Below are positions 43,429-51,797 of a stretch of 64,000 nucleotides of DNA, piece by piece. The notes under the pieces were generated by a model that was given only the letters and a program-made list of their open reading frames with translations, was not told where the DNA came from and searched no databases. The position numbers and the translations under genes were made by a program. The number at the start of each line of letters is the position of its first letter. Position 1 is the stretch's first letter. Origin of the DNA: Rugamonas violacea (GTDB lineage Bacteria; Pseudomonadota; Gammaproteobacteria; Burkholderiales; Burkholderiaceae_D); contig NZ_JAEMNU010000083.1 of assembly GCF_016461825.1 (NCBI RefSeq), positions 137,274 to 201,273 of the forward strand, written 5' to 3'.

Positions 43429-43924
43429 GTTTATCTCCAAGAATAGTTGTATGAGTGCGAAGGTTGATTTGCGAATTACCGTCTTGCTCTTATGTCACGG
43501 CCGCCCCGCCCTGGCCCCCGATCGGGGCCCTGCCGCCAGGGATTCCCCCCTGGAATTGCCGCCGGTATCGGCAATCCTGGGACTGCGTCGCGCCGGGCCG
43601 GCCTGCCGTGAAAATCTTAATATTTGGATATTAATTAAATTAATCATAGGGGCCGCTCTCCACCCCGGTCTAGCCTTTCGCACTGACTTGCAAAGCCAAG
43701 CACTTGGCCTTGGGAGCCACACAGAGTGAGCGCGGTGTTGCGCCGCTGTTGCTTGCGTTAGCATAAGTTTTGAAGGTTTTCTAAAGGTTTTCTTAGAGCT
43801 TCCTTTCTAAAAAAACAGATGCCGGGCCGAAGCAAAGCATGCGTTAATAAATAACAAAAAAATAAGAAGTGTTGTCGGCCTAATAAAGCACGACCGTTCT
43901 ATTCATATAAAAAATGGAGACAAG
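43429..43924. promoter_or_regulatory. Divergent control region between FilA-like genes and C39 operon
   Basis: No gene is seen in these 496 bases. The left part is GC-rich with hairpins such as GGCCCC-CGATC-GGGGCC near 43513. The right part (43740-43920) is AT-rich with A and T tracts, a likely promoter region for both directions. Confidence 0.5.
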
Positions 43925-44038
43925 ATGATCACAGTATTCGGGCGCCACGCGTCCGGGGCGGGCGCGCGCCGCGCGCCGTCCCGCCCCCTCCTCGCCGTCC
44001 CGCGGCCGTCGTGCGGCGCCACCGGCCGCGCCGCCTGA
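43925..44038 (+). CDS. 37-residue leader ORF before C39 peptidase
   Basis: GGAGACAAG precedes ATG 43925. The product is Arg/Ala/Pro-rich and ends four bases before the C39 peptidase start, which itself has no visible ribosome-binding site. It therefore looks like a translational-coupling leader rather than a functional protein; a frameshifted true N-terminus of the peptidase is the alternative. Confidence 0.4.
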   Translation: MITVFGRHASGAGARRAPSRPLLAVPRPSCGATGRAA

Positions 44039-44042
44039 TCCC

Positions 44043-44810
44043 ATGCTGATGCTCCTGCTGGGCGTAGTCGCCGCCATCATTGGCGGCGCCGGTGTCATGT
44101 CCCGACACGAACCGCTGGACCGTCCGAAAGGGCAGTTCGAGATGCCGCAAGCCATGCTGGGCGGCGGCCAGTACACCCAGAGCGTGGCGCTGGAACCGTT
44201 CTCCGAATTGAAGTACCGCCACATCGTGCGCCAGGCCTTCGACTACAGCTGCGGCTCGGCCGCGCTGGTGACCATCCTGACCTACCACCTGGGCCTGAAG
44301 GTCAACGAGCAGCAGGCCATGGAGGGCATGCTGGAAAAGGGCGAGAAGGAAAAGATCATCGAGCGGCGCGGCTTCTCGCTGCTCGACATGAAGCGCTACG
44401 TCGCCTCGCTGGGCGTGACCGGCGCCGGCTTCAAGGCCGACATCAAGGATCTGCTGACCCTGGACCAGCCGGCCATCGTGCCGATCGACTATGCCGGCGC
44501 CAAGCACTTCGTGGTGCTGCGCGGCATCCGCGACGGCGTCGTCTACATCGCCGACCCGTCGGCCGGCAACATCGTCTTCTCGCTGTCCGAATTCGCCGGC
44601 CTGTGGGACAAGAACACCCTGTTCATCATCTCGCCGGCCAAGGGCCAGAGCGCGGTGGCCCGGCTGGCCCTGTCGGACCGCGAACTGGGCGTGGTCGACA
44701 TGGACCGCGTCAGCAACCAGGGCCGGCTCGACGCCCTCAACCACGCCAGCCACCTGCTGGAGCGGGCCGTCAACTCCGGCACCACCGGCACCTGGATGCA
44801 CCGTCAATAA
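44043..44810 (+). CDS. Periplasmic C39-family cysteine peptidase (FilB-like)
   Basis: The 255-residue protein has an N-terminal membrane anchor or signal (1-20) and a single C39 peptidase domain: Gln64 (oxyanion hole), Cys70 in DYSCGSAAL, His155 in KHFVVLRG and Asp171 in IADPS, so the catalytic set is complete. It lacks the ABC transporter parts of bacteriocin exporters, so it would act outside the cytoplasm on proteins already exported by Sec. In bacteriocin systems this fold cuts after GG/GA. The leader-like motifs in six neighbouring proteins make them the obvious substrates. It opens the operon with two barrels behind. Confidence 0.85.
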   Translation: MLMLLLGVVAAIIGGAGVMSRHEPLDRPKGQFEMPQAMLGGGQYTQSVALEPFSELKYRHIVRQAFDYSCGSAALVTILTYHLGLKVNEQQAMEGMLEKGEKEKIIERRGFSLLDMKRYVASLGVTGAGFKADIKDLLTLDQPAIVPIDYAGAKHFVVLRGIRDGVVYIADPSAGNIVFSLSEFAGLWDKNTLFIISPAKGQSAVARLALSDRELGVVDMDRVSNQGRLDALNHASHLLERAVNSGTTGTWMHRQ

Positions 44811-44847
44811 TTTTTGCAGCGTTCACTTTTCTCCACAAGGATCCCGC

Positions 44848-45948
44848 ATGACTCTTCGCACTCTGCCCGCCGCTGTGAAAGCTGCATTCGCATTGACGCC
44901 CCCCCTCGCGGCCACGCTCGCGGCCACCCTCGCGGCCGCCCTGCTGGCCGCGCCGGCGCTGGCGCAAACCGCGCCGGCCGGCGCCCCGGCCGCGTCGACA
45001 CAAGACGGCAACACCGCCAAGCCGGCCGACGCCGCCGCCGCCCGCGACGCCCTGGCCAAGAAGGAGGGCGAGGGCGACCAGAGCGCCCTGCTGAAACAGA
45101 CCCTGACCGCCGTCGACAAGCAATACTCGCTGATCCGCCGCAGCCAGTTGCAGGTCAGCTACGACCTGAGCTACAGCTACATCGGCCAGGAGAAGATCGT
45201 CACCGACCTGGCCGGCGGCGGCATCACCCTGTTCGACATCGAGAACACCAGCGCCCACACCATCACCAACACCCTGTCGGCCGACTACGGCCTGCTCGAC
45301 AATCTGACCGGCAACGTCACCCTGCCCCTGATCTCGAAATACTCCGAGTCGCGCGGCAACAGCGGCCTGTCCAACTCGCTGGGCGACATCGGCCTGGGCG
45401 CGCGCTGGCAGCCCTTCGAGGCGCACCGCGACACGCCCAACATGACCGTCACCGGCAGCATGCGCCTGCCCAGCGGCCGCAGCCCGTTCAAGATCGTCGC
45501 CGGCAGCGGCCAGGCCACCGGCGCCGGCGTCACCTCCTTCACCGGCGGGCTGAACGTCAACCGCATCGTCGACCCGGTCGCCCTGTTCGGCTCGATCAAC
45601 GTCACCGCCAGCCTGCCGGCCAAGAACCTGTGGCAGGTCAACGGCACGCGCGTGCTGACCCGGGTCCAGCCCGGCGCCTCGGTCGGCTTCGGCCTCGGCT
45701 TCGCCTACGCGCTGTCGTACGGCATTTCGACGACGATCTCCTTCCAGGAAGCGATCTCGGCCGGCTCCAAGCTGAGCTTCGCCGACGGCCTGAAGGTCAA
45801 GACGGCGATGCAGACCTCGGGCATCCTCAACCTGGGCCTGGGCTACCGCGTCTCGCCCAAGACCACCGTCAACCTGTCGGTCGGCATCGGCCTGACCGCC
45901 GATTCGCCCAATCTGACGGTGGGCCTGAATCTGCCGCTGGCCTTCTAA
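44848..45948 (+). CDS. Outer-membrane beta-barrel-like protein
   Basis: The 366-residue protein has a signal peptide ending ALAQ (about 40), a disordered Ala-rich linker with a short helix (DQSALLKQTLTAVDKQYSL), then alternating strands with aromatic/Gly pattern (YDLSYSYIGQEKIV, LGDIGLGARWQPF, NMTVTGSMRLPSGRSPF) ending in the barrel-closing LTVGLNLPLAF with terminal Phe. This is like DUF3187/phenol-degradation MetA-type barrels. Second gene of the C39 operon; the next ATG follows its stop directly. Confidence 0.78.
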   Translation: MTLRTLPAAVKAAFALTPPLAATLAATLAAALLAAPALAQTAPAGAPAASTQDGNTAKPADAAAARDALAKKEGEGDQSALLKQTLTAVDKQYSLIRRSQLQVSYDLSYSYIGQEKIVTDLAGGGITLFDIENTSAHTITNTLSADYGLLDNLTGNVTLPLISKYSESRGNSGLSNSLGDIGLGARWQPFEAHRDTPNMTVTGSMRLPSGRSPFKIVAGSGQATGAGVTSFTGGLNVNRIVDPVALFGSINVTASLPAKNLWQVNGTRVLTRVQPGASVGFGLGFAYALSYGISTTISFQEAISAGSKLSFADGLKVKTAMQTSGILNLGLGYRVSPKTTVNLSVGIGLTADSPNLTVGLNLPLAF

Positions 45949-47619
45949 ATGCGCGCGCGCCCCACCGCCGCCGGCCGCGCCGGCGACCGCGCCAGCGCGC
46001 CGGCCAGCGTGGCGCCGCTGCGCCTGCTCGCCGTGGCGGCCGCCGCCGCCGCCGTGTGCGCGGCGCCGGCGCCGGCGCGCGCCGCGCTGACCGAAAACCT
46101 GACCACCAGCGTCACCGCCATGGCGCTGGGCAACGCCGTCACCGCCGATCCGCCCGGCATCGACTCGATCCACTTCAACCCGGCCGGCCTGGCCCGCCTG
46201 ACCGGCGACAGCGAAAGCTTCCACGCCTTCGGCGCCTCGATCCGCTCGGCGTCGAGCTTCCACGCGCCGCCCGGCTTCGACGTCGGCGGCTGGACCAACG
46301 ACCCGACCAGCGGCCAGAGCGGCGGCCCGGTGCGCCAGGGCATGTACGTGCCGGCTTACGGCAAGCCCGGCTGGCGCCTGCCCGGCGTCATCATCCCCGG
46401 CATCGGCATGTCCTGGAACAAGGCCGGCTCGCCGTTCACCTTCGCCACGCAAAGCTATATGTCGCAGGCGATGAGCCTGGACCGCACCACCGACATCAAC
46501 GACCCGGCCCAGTTCGGCGGCCGCCAGGTGCAACTGCAGCGCCTGGTGTACGTGGCGCCGTCGGTCGGCTACAAGTACTCCGACACCTTGCGCTTCGGCG
46601 TCTCGGTGCCGATCGCCCACTCGGCCTTCGTGGTCGACACCAATATGCGCTTCCCCAACGAGCTGCTGGGCGTGTTCGGCAAGCTGCAGCAGGGCTGGTG
46701 CCCCGAGGACGGCGGCAACATCATCGACACCTTCGGCTTCGGCGTCTGCGGCGGCGGCAAGGACGGCATGGTCAGCCCGTTCAAGAAGGCCGCCCACATG
46801 CGCCTGGAGATGACGGCGCCGTTCGACCCGACCATCAACCTCGGCGTGCTGTGGGAGCCCAGGCCCTGGTTCGCGCTGGGCGCGGTCTACCAGGGCGGTT
46901 CGAAGACCAGCTACAGCGGCACCTATGTGTTCGACACCGAGCCGATGCTGCGCAACTTCGTCCAGGGCCTGAACGCCAGCCTGCTCGGCCCGATCGCCGG
47001 CGCCGTGCTGGGCTTCCCCTCGTCGATCCCGGCCCAGCAGAAGGGCAACTTGAGCGCCACCATCCCCTTCCCCTCGCACCTGCAGGTGGGCGTCAAGCTG
47101 AAGCCGATCAAATACGTCCAGCTCAACGTCGACGCCAGCTACGCCAAGTGGGGCGAGTGGAAGGAGCTGAGCTTCCAGTTCGACCAGAGCGTCAAGCTGC
47201 TCGAGGTGGCGCGGCTGTACGGCATCCCCAATTCGAGCAAGCTGACCATTCCGCGCGGCTACAAGAGCGTGGTCAACTTCGCCTTCGGCCTGCAATTGTT
47301 CCCGACCGAAAAGCTGACCCTGCGCATGGGTTACGAGCCGCGCAAGAGCTCCATCCCGGCCAACAAGATCGACCTGATCGCGCCGCTGCCCGACACCAAG
47401 CTCTACGGCCTGGGCCTGAACTACAAGCTGAGCCCGCACAGCGACATCAGCATCAGCGGCTCCTACATGGTCGGCAAGTTCAACGTGCCGGCCAACACCG
47501 ACTGCAACCTGAACTGCAACACTTTTTTGAACGTGATCTACAACCCGTATGCCGGCCAGGATGTCTCCGGCGACATCCGCGTGCGCTATATGGGCGTCAA
47601 CTTCACCCACCGCTTTTGA
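45949..47619 (+). CDS. OmpP1/FadL-like outer-membrane protein
   Basis: The 556-residue barrel has a signal region (about 20-45) and the FadL family hallmarks: an N-terminal hatch-like segment (TAMALGNAVTADPPGIDSIHFNPAGLARL, about 54-82) with NPA, and a series of strands ending YMGVNFTHRF. FadL-type proteins let hydrophobic molecules cross the outer membrane. In this operon it could serve as channel or assembly platform. Two Cys-containing loops (QGWCPEDGG...GVCGGG; TDCNLNCN) are unusual for the family and may be disulfide-bonded. Confidence 0.82.
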   Translation: MRARPTAAGRAGDRASAPASVAPLRLLAVAAAAAAVCAAPAPARAALTENLTTSVTAMALGNAVTADPPGIDSIHFNPAGLARLTGDSESFHAFGASIRSASSFHAPPGFDVGGWTNDPTSGQSGGPVRQGMYVPAYGKPGWRLPGVIIPGIGMSWNKAGSPFTFATQSYMSQAMSLDRTTDINDPAQFGGRQVQLQRLVYVAPSVGYKYSDTLRFGVSVPIAHSAFVVDTNMRFPNELLGVFGKLQQGWCPEDGGNIIDTFGFGVCGGGKDGMVSPFKKAAHMRLEMTAPFDPTINLGVLWEPRPWFALGAVYQGGSKTSYSGTYVFDTEPMLRNFVQGLNASLLGPIAGAVLGFPSSIPAQQKGNLSATIPFPSHLQVGVKLKPIKYVQLNVDASYAKWGEWKELSFQFDQSVKLLEVARLYGIPNSSKLTIPRGYKSVVNFAFGLQLFPTEKLTLRMGYEPRKSSIPANKIDLIAPLPDTKLYGLGLNYKLSPHSDISISGSYMVGKFNVPANTDCNLNCNTFLNVIYNPYAGQDVSGDIRVRYMGVNFTHRF

Positions 47620-47675
47620 CCCTGGCAGCATGGCCGGGCACGCCGCCCGGCCGGATTTTTATAGGAGTGTAAGCA

Positions 47676-48227
47676 ATGTCCGCAGCAAACCAAGCCAAGA
47701 CCGCCGTCCTCATCCTCGCCTTCTGCGCCGCCGGCCTGGCCGGCGCCGCCGCGCCGGTGCCGCCGGCCAAGCAGGAGCTGGTCAACAAGATCCTGCAACT
47801 GTGGCGCATCGACGCCATCGGCCAGACCATGCTGCAGGCGCCGGTGGCCGACGCCGTGCAACAGGCCCGCGCCATGCTGCAGGGCCGCGCCGCCGCCGAC
47901 AAGCGCGACGCCGCCATGAGCGACGTTGTCGCCGAGGCGAAAAAATTCATGGAGGAGGCCAGCCCGATCACCGTCGGCAGCGCCGACAAGCTGATCCCCT
48001 CGACGGTGGCGCCGTTGCTGGCCGAGCGCTTCTCCGAGGACGAGCTGCGCCAGCTGATCGTGATCCTCGAATCGCCGGTGAAGAAGAAGTTCGAGTCGAT
48101 GGTGCCGGAGATGCAAAAGCTGCTCGGCGAAAGCGTCGCCAAGGATACCCGCGGCGTCATCGACCCCAAGCTGCAAGGCCTGAAGGAGCGCATCGGCCTG
48201 CGCCTGCGCGCCGCCGTCACGCCTTGA
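47676..48227 (+). CDS. DUF2059 domain periplasmic protein
   Basis: The 183-residue protein has a signal peptide (about 1-25) and a helical DUF2059 domain: VNKILQLWRIDAIGQTML near the start, then LAERFSEDELRQLIVILESPVKKKFE (about 109-134) and the terminal helix. Function of DUF2059 is unknown. Fourth gene of the C39 operon, with GGAG 8 bases before its start. Confidence 0.85.
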   Translation: MSAANQAKTAVLILAFCAAGLAGAAAPVPPAKQELVNKILQLWRIDAIGQTMLQAPVADAVQQARAMLQGRAAADKRDAAMSDVVAEAKKFMEEASPITVGSADKLIPSTVAPLLAERFSEDELRQLIVILESPVKKKFESMVPEMQKLLGESVAKDTRGVIDPKLQGLKERIGLRLRAAVTP

Positions 48228-48340
48228 TGCCACACCGCCCCACCGCAATGCAGCAACAGCGCAACACAGCAGCACAGCCGCGGCGCAGTCCGCGGCCCGC
48301 GTTTAGTCCAACCGCAGTGGTGACATACAGGAGGTCCACC

Positions 48341-48409
48341 TTGTCTACGCACTTCACTGAACCATCTTCGGCGCGCCCCTTCCGCCCCACCGCGGAGGAC
48401 GCGACATGA
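48341..48409 (+). CDS. 22-residue mini-ORF coupled to AraC gene
   Basis: AGGAGGT, an almost complete anti-SD match, precedes TTG 48341. The short frame ends with TGA overlapping the AraC ATG (ATGA at 48406). The gene after it has its own GGAGG. This is likely a coupling or regulatory leader. Confidence 0.35.
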   Translation: MSTHFTEPSSARPFRPTAEDAT

Positions 48410-49461
48410 GTTATTCATCGGCACTGCACCTGGTGCGCGGCGTCAAGTCGCGGCTGGCCCTGTCCGGCGTCGAGGCCGAGGCGCTGTTCGCCGAAGCCGG
48501 CCTCGACGAGGGCGACGGCCTGGCCTGCGACGCGCTGACCCTGTCCGACAAGCTCAGCCACCTGTGGGAATTGCTGGTGGAAAAATCCGGCGATCCCCTG
48601 CTCGGCCTGAAGATTTCCACGCCGCACCGGCTCGGCTGGCTCGGCGTGATGGGCCAGATCATGCTCGACTCGCCCACCGTGCAGAGCACCATCGAGCGCT
48701 GCCACGGCCACACCCGGGTCGGCATGCTGCTGCCGGGACGCCAGCGTGTGGTGCCGCAACAACGTTACGACTTCGTCTGGTGCGTGCTGCTGCGCACCCT
48801 GCGCTGCGCCGCCGGGCGCGACGACGCCACCCCGGTGGTGGTCGAGTACGCCTTTCCACAACCGGCCAACGCCCAGGTCTACAGCGAAACCTTCGGCTGC
48901 CCGGTCAAGTTCAACATGCCGCACAACGTGATGGAGTTCTCCGACACCGAGCTGGTCATGGCGCTGCCCAACCAGCCGCTGGAAAACGGCGACGGCCGCC
49001 GCGCGCTGGCCAGCCTGGCGCGCGCCGCGCCGCCCTGCTTCACCACCAAGGTGCAGTCGATGCTGGCCAGCCTGCTGCCGAAGGGACCGCCGCACCGCGA
49101 CGAGGTGGCGGCCAACCTGATGATGAGCGAGCGCACCCTGCAGCGCCGCTTGGCCGAGGAAGGCACCAGCTTCACCAGCCTGGTCGACGACACCCGCCGC
49201 GAACTGGCGCGCCAGGCGCTGCGCAGCGGCGAACTGTCGCTGAAGATGCTCAGCTTCCAGCTCGGCTTCTCCGAGCCGAGCGCCTTCTACCGCGCCTGCA
49301 AGCGCTGGTTCGGCATGGCGCCGTCGGACATCGTGCAGATGGCGCACCAGCCCGGTCCGCCACCGTTGTTGACGGCCACGCCGCCAGCGCCGCCGGCAAC
49401 GACTGCAGCACCGGCGCCCGCCGCATCGCCCGATGGCCTGCGCCACAAGCTGATCGCCTGA
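48406..49461 (+). CDS. AraC-family transcriptional regulator (arabinose-binding-like N-terminus)
   Basis: The 351-residue regulator has an N-terminal domain like OruR/ArgR-type AraC proteins (LSDKLSHLWELLVEKSGDPLLGLK, about 46-69; RLGWLGVMGQ). The C-terminal AraC DNA-binding domain spans about 230-325, with MMSERTLQRRLAEEGTSF and LSLKMLSFQLGFSEPSAFYRACKRWFG. A Pro/Ala tail follows. Its position in the C39 operon suggests it controls the exported-protein system. Confidence 0.87.
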   Translation: MSYSSALHLVRGVKSRLALSGVEAEALFAEAGLDEGDGLACDALTLSDKLSHLWELLVEKSGDPLLGLKISTPHRLGWLGVMGQIMLDSPTVQSTIERCHGHTRVGMLLPGRQRVVPQQRYDFVWCVLLRTLRCAAGRDDATPVVVEYAFPQPANAQVYSETFGCPVKFNMPHNVMEFSDTELVMALPNQPLENGDGRRALASLARAAPPCFTTKVQSMLASLLPKGPPHRDEVAANLMMSERTLQRRLAEEGTSFTSLVDDTRRELARQALRSGELSLKMLSFQLGFSEPSAFYRACKRWFGMAPSDIVQMAHQPGPPPLLTATPPAPPATTAAPAPAASPDGLRHKLIA

Positions 49462-49510
49462 ACACACGCCCGAACACTTTGTAGCCCAACCACCACAACC
49501 GGAGTCCGCC

Positions 49511-50203
49511 ATGGGATGGCTGTCACATAATCACCACAAATCGATGTTCGGCCAGCTGCTCGTCAGGAAGAAGCTGATTTCGCAGGAGCAGCTCGACGCC
49601 GCCATCGAACACCAGCGCAAGACCGGCCAACGGCTGGGCGACATTTTCGCCGAGTGGGACATCATCACCCACGAGCACGTCAACGACATCCTGCACACCC
49701 AGCGCAACCTGCGCCTGGCGGCGGCCATCGCCACCTCCCTGCTGGCGCCGCTGGAAGCCTATGCCGTCGAGGCGCTGCCGGCGCTGACCATCACCACGCC
49801 GGTGCTGCTGACCAAGCAGCAGTCCGGCTTGCAAGCGCTGACCGAGGACGAGATGAGCGACACCGCCGCCCAGGGCATGAGCGAGGATCTGGTGGCCCAC
49901 GTCAAGGAGCAGATCAAGCACAACGGCGTGGCGGCGGTCGGCGACATCGCCAAGATCGTCAACCCGGTGCTGGGTTTCCTCGAATCGGACGTGAGCATGA
50001 AGAACGTCGTCTACGATCCGAGCAAGGCGGCCGCCACCATCAACAAGGACGGCTCGCTGACCCTGAGCCTGCCCACCTCGATCGGCGAGATGAACTTCCA
50101 GAACATCCGCATCAAGGGCACCGACGGCCCCAGCTTCGGCAGCATCGCCATCAAGGGCATCGACCTGAGCGGCACCGTCATCACCGTCGCCTTCCACCAC
50201 TGA
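49511..50203 (+). CDS. MshEN-like domain fused to FilA-like exported segment
   Basis: The 230-residue protein starts with a stretch like the N-terminal domain of GspE/PilB-type ATPases (MFGQLLVRKKLISQEQLDAA, then IEHQRKTGQRLGDIF; about 12-63), a c-di-GMP-binding-type fold. A hydrophobic segment (about 68-87) follows, then TEDEMSDTAAQGM (111-123), the leader-like element, then a FilA-type C-terminal part ending GTVITVAFHH. The order implies a cytoplasmic sensor end and an exported end, or an unusually long export signal. Sixth gene of the operon. Confidence 0.72.
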   Translation: MGWLSHNHHKSMFGQLLVRKKLISQEQLDAAIEHQRKTGQRLGDIFAEWDIITHEHVNDILHTQRNLRLAAAIATSLLAPLEAYAVEALPALTITTPVLLTKQQSGLQALTEDEMSDTAAQGMSEDLVAHVKEQIKHNGVAAVGDIAKIVNPVLGFLESDVSMKNVVYDPSKAAATINKDGSLTLSLPTSIGEMNFQNIRIKGTDGPSFGSIAIKGIDLSGTVITVAFHH

Positions 50204-50207
50204 CGCC

Positions 50208-50879
50208 ATGAACCGCCCACTCTCGCGTCTCGCCCTGCGTGCGCCGCCGAGCCCGTCCCGGCCGCCGTCGCTATGGCCGCTGCTGCTGGCCATCGCGCTG
50301 TGCGGCGGCCGCGCCGGCGCGCAGAACGCCGCGCCACCGCCCTACATCGCCCACGAGCGCCTGTCGGAGGAGCAGATCGAGGTGATCGAGCTGAACCGGC
50401 CGGCCCTGCCCGGCAAGTCCTTCGCCGCCGCCACCATCATCGACGCCCCGGTGCCCAAGCTGTGCGCCATCGTGCAGGACTACCCGGCCTACGCCGCCTA
50501 CATGCCCAACACCAAAAGCGCGCAGGTGGTCGCCGCCAACGAGCACAATGTGCTGGTCGACATGACGCTGGAACTGCCGTTGGGAAAAATCAAACGCTAC
50601 CGTTTGCAGCTCGACGCCAAGCAACGCGGCGCCACTTGCCAGTTGAACTGGAAGCTGGTGCCGGGCGAGCTGAAGATAGAGGACACCATCGCCGACACCA
50701 CCGGCTACTGGATGTTCAGTCCGCTGCCGCTCAATCCGGCCAAGTCGGTGGTCGAGTACGTGGTCTACGCCGACCCGGGGCCGGTGCCCTACGGCCTGGG
50801 CTGGATCGTCGACATGATGAGCAAGAAGAGCCTGCCGCGCACGCTCGAAGCGCTGCGCGGACAGGCGAAGAAGATGTAA
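50208..50879 (+). CDS. Exported START/SRPBCC-like protein
   Basis: The 223-residue protein has a signal peptide (about 20-40) and a SRPBCC/polyketide-cyclase-like fold: AATIIDAPVPKLCAIVQDYPAYAAYMPNTK and the long C-terminal helix SKKSLPRTLEALRGQAKKM. Such folds bind hydrophobic ligands. Last gene of the C39 operon; starts four bases after the preceding stop. Confidence 0.8.
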   Translation: MNRPLSRLALRAPPSPSRPPSLWPLLLAIALCGGRAGAQNAAPPPYIAHERLSEEQIEVIELNRPALPGKSFAAATIIDAPVPKLCAIVQDYPAYAAYMPNTKSAQVVAANEHNVLVDMTLELPLGKIKRYRLQLDAKQRGATCQLNWKLVPGELKIEDTIADTTGYWMFSPLPLNPAKSVVEYVVYADPGPVPYGLGWIVDMMSKKSLPRTLEALRGQAKKM

Positions 50880-50912
50880 GCGGTGGCAGGCTGCACTGTT
50901 AGCTTGCAGAAA

Positions 50913-50941
50913 TTGACAACACGGTCAGTACGCTTTAGTAT
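50913..50941 (+). promoter_or_regulatory. Strong sigma-70 promoter of the NYN gene
   Basis: A perfect TTGACA (50913-50918), 17-base spacer and TAGTAT (50936-50941) predict a start near 50948, about 50 bases before the terminator hairpin in the leader. Confidence 0.7.
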
Positions 50942-50997
50942 ACAAGTACCACTCATCTCTCGCGGCGTCATTCAGTTGGCTCTTGCTTGAGACGGAG

Positions 50998-51022
50998 AAG
51001 CCGCTCTATTGGGCGGCTTTTT
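50998..51022 (+). terminator. Leader terminator (attenuator candidate) before NYN gene
   Basis: AAGCCGCTC (50998-51006) pairs with GGGCGGCTT (51011-51019, one G-U pair) around loop TATT, followed by five T. It lies between the promoter at 50913 and the gene start at 51045. GCGGC at 50962-50966 could pair with the left arm instead. Confidence 0.75.
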
Positions 51023-51044
51023 CACATCTACAGGGAGTGAATCT

Positions 51045-51764
51045 GTGCCAACGAGCCGAGCAGCCGTCAGGAGGACAGCAGTCTACATTGATGGCTACAA
51101 CTTGTACTATGGGCGGTTGCGGGGTACAAAATTCAAGTGGTTCGATGTTGTTCAGTTCTTCGAGTCCTTGCTTGTTCAGCGCGATCAGAACGAGGTGCTA
51201 GAAAAAGTAATTTTCTTCACGGCACCCGCGTTAGCTACCTTCGCGACACATGGTGTCGCTTCCGTTGAAGCTCAATCGGCCTACCATCGTGCCTTGAAGA
51301 CTTTGTATGGCGACCGCGTTGAAATGGTCTACGGCAATCATTCGTACGATAAGAATGGCTCATTGATAGCTGCCTTCGTCGAGGGACAGCCGCATGACCG
51401 GAGCAACCGGGTTAGAGTTTGGAAATTGGAAGAAAAGAAAACCGACGTCAATCTCGCTATCCGGATGTATCGGGATGCCAACAAACGGCTCTACGACCGC
51501 GTTATTTTGGTATCGAACGATAGCGATGCCGAGCCTGTGCTTGAGGCGATACGCGAGGACTTTGGCAGTATTATGATTGGTGTCGTTGCCCCTATTCGCC
51601 CTCCTGTTCATGGGGCAACAATACATCGCCGTCTTAGTGGTTCGCTTGCACGTCTCGCACACTGGACTATGAATAATCTGAGCGATGATCAACTGCTTCA
51701 GGCGCAACTTCCGAGCCTCGTGCCGACCAAGAAAAAACCAATTCGGAAACCGGCGCATTGGTAG
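51045..51764 (+). CDS. NYN-domain (PIN-like) ribonuclease
   Basis: The 239-residue protein belongs to the NYN/LabA group: VYIDGYNLYYG near the start gives the first catalytic Asp, KKTDVNLAIRM (about 133-143) the second, and VILVSNDSDAEPVLEAI (about 156-172) the third cluster. Such proteins are predicted metal-dependent RNases. The start is taken as GTG 51045, because GGGAG sits seven bases upstream; an in-frame TTG at 51009 would lie within the terminator hairpin. GC is far lower than in neighbours and the gene is bracketed by terminators, suggesting an acquired single-gene island. Confidence 0.85.
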   Translation: MPTSRAAVRRTAVYIDGYNLYYGRLRGTKFKWFDVVQFFESLLVQRDQNEVLEKVIFFTAPALATFATHGVASVEAQSAYHRALKTLYGDRVEMVYGNHSYDKNGSLIAAFVEGQPHDRSNRVRVWKLEEKKTDVNLAIRMYRDANKRLYDRVILVSNDSDAEPVLEAIREDFGSIMIGVVAPIRPPVHGATIHRRLSGSLARLAHWTMNNLSDDQLLQAQLPSLVPTKKKPIRKPAHW

Positions 51765-51797
51765 TCGACGGCACGGTTCATTATGATGTTCGCCTGC

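Noticed and set aside
44814-47672. Very long plus- and minus-strand frames (about 950 codons) across the barrel genes
   Set aside because: GC-rich shadow frames with Arg/Pro/Gln-biased composition; the C39, barrel and FadL-like genes explain the region with proper starts and signals.
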